A program made the position numbers and the translations under genes. From Eubacterium sp. (lineage in GTDB: Bacteria; Bacillota; Clostridia; Acetivibrionales; DSM-1351): DNA of 36,115 bases. The stretch spans positions 1 to 36,115 of the forward strand of contig JAQSXC010000109.1 of NCBI GenBank assembly GCA_029266335.1. The letters are read 5' to 3'. Shown here piece by piece: positions 1 to 10,091 of this stretch (position 1 is its first letter; every line of letters starts with the position of its first letter). The notes under the pieces are model-generated. The model worked only from the letters and a program-made list of their open reading frames with translations. It ran no database searches and was not told the origin of the DNA.

Positions 1-4
1 AAAT

Positions 5-22
5 TAGTTTCAAAGGAAACTA
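5..22. promoter_or_regulatory. Palindrome upstream of the MarR gene, candidate operator
   Basis: A perfect inverted repeat, TAGTTTC-AAAG-GAAACTA, lies about 57 bases before the MarR start. MarR dimers typically bind palindromes of this size and often repress their own operon, so this is a likely autoregulatory operator. That role is inferred; no matching second copy was found nearby. Confidence 0.5.
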
Positions 23-78
23 CTATTTTATTTTGTATATTAATTGGTTGGAGCAAACTATGAAAGGAAATTTATCTT

Positions 79-531
79 ATGGATACGATTGGTAAACTGA
101 ATGCTGCTATCTACAGGTGTATGCAAGGCATAATTAACTTTAAGCTCAGAGACATACCCATCGGGAGCGGACAACATGACTTTTTCTACGTCATTTCAAA
201 ATCTGAAGGACTCACCCAGAAAGAGTTGGGTCAGCATCTGTATGTGGGTAAATCCACAACCACCAAAGCAGTTCAAAATCTAATACTAAACGGATATATC
301 AGAAAAGAAAAGGATGAAAAAGACAAGCGCTGCGATCGATTATATTTAACTGAAGAAGGAAAGCGAATTTTACCGAGAATTCATGCAACCTTTTCAGAAG
401 CAGTGGAACTTACTACTAAGAACTTGTCGCCGCAGGAAACAGAACTGGCACTGGACCTTCTAAAAAGGATCCTTCAAAATGTTTCATACGAAAAAATCAA
501 ATTGAGTGCCGAATCAAATGAAAATATGTAA
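79..531 (+). CDS. MarR family transcriptional regulator
   Basis: This 150-residue protein has the size and layout of a MarR repressor. A winged helix-turn-helix occupies roughly residues 45-95, with the recognition region TQKELGQHLYVGKSTTTKAVQNL followed by the wing DEKDKRCDRLYLTEEG, whose conserved Asp-Arg pattern is typical. Flanking helices would form the dimer interface. The start at 79 is preceded by AAAGGA at 63-68, a slightly long spacing of 10 bases. It is followed after 13 bases by an MFS transporter gene, so the two are probably one operon in which the regulator controls export of a toxic compound, its likely ligand. The ligand cannot be read from the sequence. Confidence 0.88.
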   Translation: MDTIGKLNAAIYRCMQGIINFKLRDIPIGSGQHDFFYVISKSEGLTQKELGQHLYVGKSTTTKAVQNLILNGYIRKEKDEKDKRCDRLYLTEEGKRILPRIHATFSEAVELTTKNLSPQETELALDLLKRILQNVSYEKIKLSAESNENM

Positions 532-537
532 AGGTGG
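531..537 (+). promoter_or_regulatory. Ribosome binding site that sets the MFS start
   Basis: AAGGTGG lies 7 bases before the ATG at 545. It supports that start over the upstream in-frame GTG at 506, which lies inside the MarR coding region and has no such site. Confidence 0.75.
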
Positions 538-544
538 ACTTTCT

Positions 545-1711
545 ATGGAAAAAGAGAAGCATTTATCATCACTATGGACAAAAGACTTTCTAAGTATAAC
601 AATTGTAAACCTGCTTATTTTCTGTGGATTTCAAATGCTGTTACCCACACTTCCTGTTTACATTAAATCTTTAGGAGGCACTAACTCTATAATAGGCTGG
701 ATTGCCGGCGTATCGACCATAGCCTCCCTGCTGATCCGTCCGTTCTCCGGCATGGCTCTTGATAGGCTTGGCCGCAAAGTTGTATTTATTACAGGACTCT
801 TAATAATTATTGCAGTCACATTGGCATATGGCTGGTTTCCTATGGTTGGATTTATAATAGCCATACGGTTTTTGCATGGCTTTGGCTGGGGGGCTGCCAG
901 CACAGCAAGCAACACCATTGCATCTGATATTATCCCAAAGGGGCGATTTGCTGAAGGAATGGGTTTCTTCAGCCTGTCAACCAGTCTGGCTATGGCCCTG
1001 GCTCCGGGTATCGGCATATATATTTTATCTTCCTTCAGTTTCGGGCATCTTTCTATACTGTCAGCAGGAATGGGGGTTGTTGCCCTTCTCTTCTCCTTTT
1101 TGATACGTTATAACAAACCGGAAAAACTAAAGTCTGTGGAAGTAAATATTTCACCCTATGAAAAAGCCTCAATACCTCCCTCAGTGGTAATGTTCCTTGT
1201 TTCTGCTTCCTATGGCTCGATTACAGGATTCATTTCACTGTATGCTCTGGATCGAGGAATAAAAAACATCGGTATATTTTTTACAATATATGCTATATCT
1301 TTATTAATATCCAGGCCTCTTTTCGGAAAACTGATTGACCGCTTCGGATTTAAAACCGCCATCTATCCGGGTTTCATCATACTTGTCCTTGCAATGCTTA
1401 TGCTGTCAGGCGCATATACACTGGCATATTTTCTTATAAGCGGATTTTTATATGGCGTGGGATTCAGCGCCGTTCAATCAAGCCTGCAGACAATGTCAGT
1501 TATCAGTGCACCGAAAGAAAGGCTGGGTGCTGCAAATGCAACCTTCTTTACGGGCTTTGACGGTGGAATCGGTTTTGGGTCTGTTATTGCAGGCATTATT
1601 GCTTCTTCGCTTGGCTACAGCAGAATGTATTTATTGTTTACAGCCTTCATTGTTTTAGCAGGTATCCTCTACTTCATATTTGTGAGGAACAAACTGGTTT
1701 CAGATAAATAA
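545..1711 (+). CDS. MFS transporter, probable drug/metabolite exporter
   Basis: This 388-residue polytopic membrane protein has about 12 predicted transmembrane segments, the normal size for a 12-TMS major facilitator. The loop between TM2 and TM3 carries the MFS motif A region RPFSGMALDRLGRKV, and a related sequence, RPLFGKLIDRFGFK, occurs in the second half, as expected from the internal duplication. I place the start at ATG 545 because AAGGTGG lies just before it; an in-frame GTG at 506 would overlap the MarR gene. The pairing with MarR suggests an efflux pump induced by its substrate, but sugar or metabolite export is also possible. The substrate is unknown. Confidence 0.85.
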   Translation: MEKEKHLSSLWTKDFLSITIVNLLIFCGFQMLLPTLPVYIKSLGGTNSIIGWIAGVSTIASLLIRPFSGMALDRLGRKVVFITGLLIIIAVTLAYGWFPMVGFIIAIRFLHGFGWGAASTASNTIASDIIPKGRFAEGMGFFSLSTSLAMALAPGIGIYILSSFSFGHLSILSAGMGVVALLFSFLIRYNKPEKLKSVEVNISPYEKASIPPSVVMFLVSASYGSITGFISLYALDRGIKNIGIFFTIYAISLLISRPLFGKLIDRFGFKTAIYPGFIILVLAMLMLSGAYTLAYFLISGFLYGVGFSAVQSSLQTMSVISAPKERLGAANATFFTGFDGGIGFGSVIAGIIASSLGYSRMYLLFTAFIVLAGILYFIFVRNKLVSDK

Positions 1712-1735
1712 AACTGCCGTTTTATACAGATAAAA

Positions 1736-1784
1736 ATAAGGGTTGGTTTTCAAAATAGAAAGTTTCTGAAAACCAGCCCTTATA
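1736..1784. terminator. Terminator hairpin between the MFS gene and lacZ
   Basis: A 14-base stem (AAGGGTTGGTTTTC at 1738-1751 with GAAAACCAGCCCTT at 1768-1781, one wobble pair) lies between two convergent genes. On the minus strand it is followed by CCTTATTTTTAT, so it fits best as the lacZ terminator; it may also stop the MFS transcript. Confidence 0.75.
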
Positions 1785-1844
1785 ACGTATCAGTTCAGAG
1801 AAAATTTTTAGCTGTAAATAATTTTCTTACCTCGTTATAATTTC

Positions 1845-4922
<3,078 letters not shown>

Positions 4923-4948
4923 TTATTAGAATTCATATCTTAATTTAA

Positions 4949-4977
4949 ATTATACATATCGTTTATAGCCAATTCCA
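4949..4977 (-). promoter_or_regulatory. Candidate lacZ promoter
   Basis: Read on the minus strand, TGGAAT and a perfect TATAAT are 17 bases apart, with the predicted start of transcription about 40 bases before lacZ. The -35 is poor, which is common for promoters needing an AraC-type activator. Confidence 0.4.
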
Positions 4978-5021
4978 TTAATAAAATAGAATAAAACCTG
5001 CACAAAATTAAACTGACTCAT

Positions 5022-5050
5022 TTGTACTATCCGTATAAATAGTATAAAAT
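5022..5050 (+). promoter_or_regulatory. Candidate araC promoter with overlapping inverted repeat
   Basis: TTGTAC and TAAAAT are spaced by 17 bases, about 140 bases before the AraC gene at 5192. The inverted repeat TACTAT-N8-ATAGTA (5025-5044) fills the spacer and could be an operator. Both assignments rest on pattern only. Confidence 0.3.
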
Positions 5051-5191
5051 ATAGATGTAAGCATTTTTAAATAATTAAGTATCAATAAGTTAAATTTTGC
5101 ATTCGAATTATATTATGTGCAGGTAACTTTATTTTAAGCAATTGCAATAAAATTAAATATATATTTTAGAGTTGGCATAAGGAGATAAATC

Positions 5192-6040
5192 ATGATAAAC
5201 ATATCAGGTTATATCACAGATGCAGATGAAGATATTGTTGACAGCAAGAACTTTTTATCAGTAAACAGCTGTGGCTATTACAAGCTGGCTAAGCTCTCCT
5301 CCTTTGAAACCAGCCGTCCCGAAGGAAGGTCGGATTATCAGCTCCTTTATGTGGCCAAGGGTACTGCAGATTTTAAAATTGCAGGAGAGCTTATGACTAT
5401 AGCAGAAGGCTCTGCTGTTATTTATCTGCCTCATCAACCTCAATATTACATATATCATCTGGAAAACAATCCGGAAGTATACTGGCTTCATTTTTCAGGA
5501 ACCCAGGCAGAGACTTATCTTAAAAATCTGGACTTTATAAATGGAGCATTTTTCGATGTTGGAATTAAGAATGAGTATATACCCATATTTGAGAAAATAA
5601 TAAGAGAACTGCAAATAAAAAGAATATGCTTTTTTGAACTGTCAAACCTGTATGCTCTGGAGCTTCTGTCCCTCATGTCCAGAAACATGTCTGAAGGCAG
5701 CTCGGGTATCCACCGGATAAACCAACAGCTGCAGAATATTATTGAACTGATGAATAAAAGTTTCCCTCAAAAGCAAAGTGTAGCGGAGTATGCAAAATTG
5801 TGCAACATGAGTACCTGTTGGTTTATAAACTGTTTTAAGAGTTATACCGGTATAACTCCTCAGCAGTATATAACAGATATTAGAGTAGCAAAAGCAAAAG
5901 AACTTCTGTCCTACTCGTCTTTTAACATTTCTGAAATTTCATCAATTGTAGGCTATGACAATCCTTTCTATTTCAGCAGAATCTTTAAGAAAAATACCGG
6001 TCAGTCCCCCAGGGAGTATAAAAACAGACTGGGAACCTAG
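5192..6040 (+). CDS. AraC family transcriptional regulator
   Basis: This 282-residue protein has an N-terminal cupin-like sugar-sensing domain (about residues 30-130, including the DYQLLYVAKGTADFKIAGE strand pattern) and a C-terminal AraC DNA-binding domain with two helix-turn-helix units (about 185-280). The second unit contains the family signature in FNISEISSIVGYDNPFYFSRIFKK followed by GQSPREYK. GGAG sits before the ATG at a normal distance. It is divergent from the GH2 beta-galactosidase across 290 bases, so it probably activates lacZ in response to a galactoside-derived ligand. The effector is not known. It is not coupled to any downstream gene, since a hairpin follows at 6101. Confidence 0.9.
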   Translation: MINISGYITDADEDIVDSKNFLSVNSCGYYKLAKLSSFETSRPEGRSDYQLLYVAKGTADFKIAGELMTIAEGSAVIYLPHQPQYYIYHLENNPEVYWLHFSGTQAETYLKNLDFINGAFFDVGIKNEYIPIFEKIIRELQIKRICFFELSNLYALELLSLMSRNMSEGSSGIHRINQQLQNIIELMNKSFPQKQSVAEYAKLCNMSTCWFINCFKSYTGITPQQYITDIRVAKAKELLSYSSFNISEISSIVGYDNPFYFSRIFKKNTGQSPREYKNRLGT

Positions 6041-6100
6041 TCTTAAAATTATCATTAATAATTTAACATGCACATAACCGGTCAAGACTAATAGCGCTGA

Positions 6101-6134
6101 AAAGAGTTCCGGGTGAATAAAACCGGAACTCTTT
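6101..6134. terminator. Bidirectional terminator hairpin
   Basis: A perfect 12-base stem (AAAGAGTTCCGG / CCGGAACTCTTT) with a 10-base loop separates the convergent AraC and solute-binding protein genes. A-rich and T-rich flanks fit a bidirectional intrinsic terminator. Confidence 0.8.
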
Positions 6135-6157
6135 CTATGGTTTGCCAATGATTCAAC

Positions 6158-7768
6158 CTATTTTTTCAACGATGCAAGCTTTTCATCTACTATTTCCTGT
6201 CCGCCTGCTTTCATGTACTGCTCCACCAAAGAATCATATGTCTTGTCAAATTGCTGGGGCTTGCTGGTAATACTCTTAACAAATATTTCAGTATCTTTAT
6301 CATATAAGGTTGTCTGATACTTGGTCTGTGATGCAATTACCGTGCTAAAATGCGGTATATTTACATATGTAGCATCTGTCATTGAAATGGTATAAGCATC
6401 CTTAAATTGATCTTCAAAACCAGGATAACCCAGTGATGCTGCTTCAAGATTCTTTTCATCGCTTCCGAATTCCTTACCGTTGACAATCAATGCATAATCC
6501 GAGAAATTATATTTCTTATCATCAGACAGTTTATCATTCGGGAAAAAGTTGCATGGAATACCATTCTGCTCATCAGTATACTGTTCTCCCTTAACACCGT
6601 TCTGCAGATACTTGAGAACTTCTACATCGGACATCCATTCGAGGTACTTAACAGCTTCGACTGTATGTTCACTGTTTTTGGGTACAATTAAAAACAAGCC
6701 GTTTGGATTATATTTAAACTTTGGATGCTTCCCTTCATAGTTTGTAAACGGATCACATGCAACGAATTCGGCACCCGGAATCTTTTTAGCCAGTTCTGTT
6801 GCTATACCTGGTGTAGGCCTTAAAGGAAAATCATAGCATTGAATAAAGCATCCTACATTTCCCTGCGCGGCATCCTTTTCCAACTGCTTTCCATCCTTAT
6901 CCAAAGAAAAGTTCCTGTTGGCGATTCCTTCGTTATATAGCTTGTTCAAAAATTTTACTCCATCCTTGAAGCCGGGAATTACCCAGTTTGGCAGTGTCAT
7001 TCGCTGTTCTTCGGTTATTTTCTGATCAAATGAATCCGTTAATGTGGCTACAGTAAAGTTGATATTTTTAGGATCGGCCCAGAAGGAAAATGGCATATTC
7101 TTGTCTCCTAAGCCGCCAGGATCCTTTTCCTTGAACTGTTTCATGCAGTTGTACCACTCATCCGTGGTTGTGGGTACTTTAAGGCCCAATTTATCAAGCC
7201 AGTCTTTGCGGATGAAAGTTGCAACAGCGCCCTGAATTACCCTCTTGGCAGGGACAGCATATTGCTTTCCGTCAAATACGCCATATGAAAGCAAATCATC
7301 CCCAAGATATTTTTTGAGGTTGGGAGCATTCTGATCCAATATACTTCCCAGATCGGAAAGTCCGCCATTCTTGACATAATTTTGTATTGTGCTTTCATTG
7401 TATGTGAAACTAATATCCGGAGCCTGATTTGCAGCCATGAGCACATTTAGTTTATCAACTTCCTCAGTTCTTAACACAGGTACAAATTTTACCTCAATAT
7501 TCGGGTTTGATTTAGTAAAATTCTCCTGAATCCACTTGGTCTGCCAGTTATTATCTGCCTGATAACCGGCTATAGCTCTGTCAAAAATTTCAACTGTCAG
7601 TGTCACCTTTTCCCCCGGGGGTTCTGTTTCTGTAGTAGAGGCTGCCCCTGATGATTGAGCGGAATTGTTTGCTGCTTTTCCGCCGTCTTTACTGCCGCAG
7701 CCGAAAAGTGACACACCTGAAGCAATTACAAGTGCGCAACAGATGATTTTAATGCTTGCTTTTTTCAT
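6158..7768 (-). CDS. lplA: ABC transporter solute-binding lipoprotein, LplA/aldouronate type
   Basis: This 536-residue extracellular sugar-binding protein begins with a lipoprotein signal: a charged N-terminus, a hydrophobic stretch and the lipobox LFGC, with Cys24 as the lipidated residue. A Ser/Ala/Thr-rich linker (about 30-55) follows, then a large bilobed domain of the family 1 solute-binding type. The length (over 500) and the large-ligand layout match LplA/YtcQ proteins of the putative aldouronate transport systems. I start at ATG 7768 because GGAGGAGAT (7773-7781) sits ideally before it; the in-frame ATG at 7783 overlaps that site. Two permease genes lie upstream in the operon. The ligand is probably an acidic xylo-oligosaccharide, inferred from the neighbouring glucuronoxylan operon. 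Confidence 0.88.
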   Translation of the reverse strand: MKKASIKIICCALVIASGVSLFGCGSKDGGKAANNSAQSSGAASTTETEPPGEKVTLTVEIFDRAIAGYQADNNWQTKWIQENFTKSNPNIEVKFVPVLRTEEVDKLNVLMAANQAPDISFTYNESTIQNYVKNGGLSDLGSILDQNAPNLKKYLGDDLLSYGVFDGKQYAVPAKRVIQGAVATFIRKDWLDKLGLKVPTTTDEWYNCMKQFKEKDPGGLGDKNMPFSFWADPKNINFTVATLTDSFDQKITEEQRMTLPNWVIPGFKDGVKFLNKLYNEGIANRNFSLDKDGKQLEKDAAQGNVGCFIQCYDFPLRPTPGIATELAKKIPGAEFVACDPFTNYEGKHPKFKYNPNGLFLIVPKNSEHTVEAVKYLEWMSDVEVLKYLQNGVKGEQYTDEQNGIPCNFFPNDKLSDDKKYNFSDYALIVNGKEFGSDEKNLEAASLGYPGFEDQFKDAYTISMTDATYVNIPHFSTVIASQTKYQTTLYDKDTEIFVKSITSKPQQFDKTYDSLVEQYMKAGGQEIVDEKLASLKK

Positions 7769-7772
7769 GTAA

Positions 7773-7781
7773 ATCTCCTCC
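7773..7781 (-). promoter_or_regulatory. Ribosome binding site that sets the binding-protein start
   Basis: GGAGGAGAT on the minus strand lies 4 bases from the ATG at 7768, with its GGAGG core 8 bases away. It lies between the two possible in-frame ATG codons and supports the downstream one. Confidence 0.75.
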
Positions 7782-7847
7782 ATTAATTATTTTTATATTT
7801 TATTATATAGAGCTTCAGCAACTTACTTTATTGCAGAAGCTTTTATA

Positions 7848-8717
7848 TCACCCCTTAACAGCTCCGATTGTTACACCGGATACAAAATATTTTTGTAATT
7901 TCGGGTATACAAGTACGATAGGTATTGTTGCAAATACTACGCATGCATTTTTAAGGCTTTCAGGAAGAATACTGGATGAATTGGCATCACCCATGGAAAC
8001 ATCCAGAGCCTGGCTGTTCTTTACAATCTGATACAGTTTAAGCTGCAAAGGGTAAAGCTTTTGATTGCTTATATAGAACAGAGCATCCTGAAAGCTGTTC
8101 CACTTACCGACAGCATAGTAAAGGCTTATTGTCGCAAGTGCAGCTTTTGATAAAGGTAATACTATTCTAAAAAGAACGCCTACATCAGTACACCCGTCAA
8201 GTATCGCGGACTCCTCCAGGCTTTCCGGCATAGTCTGAAAAAAGGATTTTAGAACTATCAGATTAAATGCACTGACCGCTCCTGGTAATACTAATGACCA
8301 TACCCTATCAAGAAAATTTAAATTTTTTATAAGCAGATAATCAGGAATAATCCCTCCCGAAAAATACATTGTAAATACGATCAGCAGCAGAAAGATATTT
8401 CTCCCCTTAAGTCTTTTTTTGGTTAGCGCATATGCCGCAAATATAGTTAATACCATAGCCAGGAAAGTATATCCGGCAGTTAGAATAACCGTATAACCAA
8501 GCGACCAAAGCATTGAGCCATCTTTAAAAATGGCCCCGTAGGCTTCAAGAGTAAATTCTTTAGGCAGCAAAAATACTTCTCCGTTTAAAATGGCAGAATT
8601 CGAACTAAGCGAAACTGCAATAACATTAAGTACGGGTATGATACACAAAAGAACTGCAAGTACTGTTATTAATATAATTGAAGCGTCAAATATCTTATTT
8701 GCCCTTTTATAGCTCAT
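7848..8717 (-). CDS. ytcP: Sugar ABC transporter permease, YtcP/LplC type
   Basis: This 289-residue inner-membrane protein has six predicted transmembrane segments, the usual size for the second permease of a sugar importer of the CUT1-like type. The cytoplasmic EAA loop, which docks the ATPase, is visible as ESAILDGCTDVGVLFRIVLPLSK near residue 185. The C-terminus PKLQKYFVSGVTIGAVKG is characteristic of the YtcP/LplC group. The gene follows the first permease after 17 bases and precedes the binding-protein gene by about 80, giving the operon order lplB-ytcP-lplA. There is no ATP-binding subunit in the operon, so a shared ATPase of the MsmK type must serve it from elsewhere. Confidence 0.9.
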   Translation of the reverse strand: MSYKRANKIFDASIILITVLAVLLCIIPVLNVIAVSLSSNSAILNGEVFLLPKEFTLEAYGAIFKDGSMLWSLGYTVILTAGYTFLAMVLTIFAAYALTKKRLKGRNIFLLLIVFTMYFSGGIIPDYLLIKNLNFLDRVWSLVLPGAVSAFNLIVLKSFFQTMPESLEESAILDGCTDVGVLFRIVLPLSKAALATISLYYAVGKWNSFQDALFYISNQKLYPLQLKLYQIVKNSQALDVSMGDANSSSILPESLKNACVVFATIPIVLVYPKLQKYFVSGVTIGAVKG

Positions 8718-8734
8718 TTTATTTCACCCTTTCC

Positions 8735-9679
8735 CTACCAGATTCCCTGTTCGCCGCTTTTATTCGCAATAAAGTTGGTTACACTAAGGAAAAGCAGACC
8801 AACGACAGACTGGAACAAGCCAACGGCAGTTGCAATATTATATCTGGTAGATTGGATACCGACTCTATAAACATAAGTACTTATTACATCTGCAAAATCT
8901 CTAACCTCAGGATTTCCGATTACATAAGGCCGATCAAAACCAATAGCCGAAATCTTACCGACATTAAGAATAAACAGAATAACTATTGTCGGTCTGATAC
9001 AGGGCAGAGTTATACTCCAAATTTTTCTCAACCTGCCTGCACCGTCTACCTCTGCAGCTTCATACAATTCACCATTAATACCTGTGATGGCTGCCAGATA
9101 CATTATCATTCCCCAGCCTGCGCTTTGCCATATTCCAACCCCACAATATGTAAAAATCCAAGGCACATTATCAGTAAGGAAAGGTATGGTTTTTAAGCCG
9201 GCAGACTTTAATAGCGTGTCAATCAGCCCAAAACCCGGAGCAAAAATCTGAAGTACTATACCTCCAATGATTACCCAGGATAAAAAGTGAGGCAGATATA
9301 GCATGGTCTGTGAAATCTTTTTAAAACTATTACGCTTAATTTCATTAATAATTAACGCCAGAATAATTGGTGCAGGAAATCCAAGAATCAAATCAAGTCC
9401 GTTAAGTAAAAACGTGTTTCTCAATGCTCTGATAAAATCCTGTGACCGGAATATTTCTTTAAATGCATCCAATCCAATCCATTCACTTGCATTTATTCCT
9501 GCAAAAATATTGTACTCCTTGAAGGCAATTACGATGCCATACATCGGAATATACTTAAAGATAATAAAATATGTAATTGGCAGTACCAATAGCAGATAAA
9601 GAAATAAATCCCTTTTGACATAATACATAAAGCCTTTTTTATATGTAGACTTTGAACTGCTGAGTCCTGCTCTTTCCAT
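8735..9679 (-). CDS. lplB: Sugar ABC transporter permease, LplB type
   Basis: This 314-residue permease has six predicted membrane segments after an N-terminal cytoplasmic extension. The phrase KYIPMYGIVIAFKEYN near residue 42 is the hallmark of the LplB/YteP family, in which it follows TM1. The EAA loop is YEAAEVDGAGRLRKIWSITLPCIRP, around residue 205. It is the first gene of the importer operon; AGGGGGG precedes the ATG by about 10 bases. It would form a heterodimeric channel with the next gene product. Assignment to aldouronate uptake is inference from the family and from the GH67 operon 3 kb away; other plant oligosaccharides remain possible. Confidence 0.9.
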   Translation of the reverse strand: MERAGLSSSKSTYKKGFMYYVKRDLFLYLLLVLPITYFIIFKYIPMYGIVIAFKEYNIFAGINASEWIGLDAFKEIFRSQDFIRALRNTFLLNGLDLILGFPAPIILALIINEIKRNSFKKISQTMLYLPHFLSWVIIGGIVLQIFAPGFGLIDTLLKSAGLKTIPFLTDNVPWIFTYCGVGIWQSAGWGMIMYLAAITGINGELYEAAEVDGAGRLRKIWSITLPCIRPTIVILFILNVGKISAIGFDRPYVIGNPEVRDFADVISTYVYRVGIQSTRYNIATAVGLFQSVVGLLFLSVTNFIANKSGEQGIW

Positions 9680-9756
9680 GTAAAGTAGCCCCCCTGATAT
9701 AAAATTATATTGTTGTAATGAATAAAAGAATTGTGTGCATCAGCCTGTTTAGCTTT

Positions 9757-9784
9757 ATTATATCGTTCCTGTGACTCAGTTCAA
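9757..9784 (-). promoter_or_regulatory. Promoter of the ABC importer operon
   Basis: On the minus strand TTGAAC (9784-9779) and a perfect TATAAT (9762-9757) are separated by 16 bases, giving a leader of about 70 bases before lplB. This is the best sigma-A-like match in the gap. Confidence 0.55.
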
Positions 9785-10091
9785 GAATCACATTTTACTA
9801 CGAAATTCATTTTTAATTATCAAGGCTGGATTCAATATAATCTAATAACTGTATTTATTTATCGCGACTTTTTTTACAGATTGATATAATAATAATTAAT
9901 TTTGATACTGATAATTAATAGTAAATATTTTGAAATAATCATATTTGCAATATACTGGTTAAGTAAAAGGTACGGCATCTCTGCTACTACAAACAACTGT
10001 CCAATTTTGCTATGATATACACAAGGTGTAAAAATTATAATATTTTGTGTATCAGTTTCTTGATAGACAATAATACTATTGAGGTGTATAT
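9785..10091. other. Remainder of the divergent intergenic region
   Basis: This AT-rich stretch separates the importer promoter from the sensor/regulator gene. I see no ORF, RNA gene or strong hairpin in it. The regulator gene must be transcribed from here, but no convincing -35/-10 pair stands out; AraC binding sites are expected here. Confidence 0.4.
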
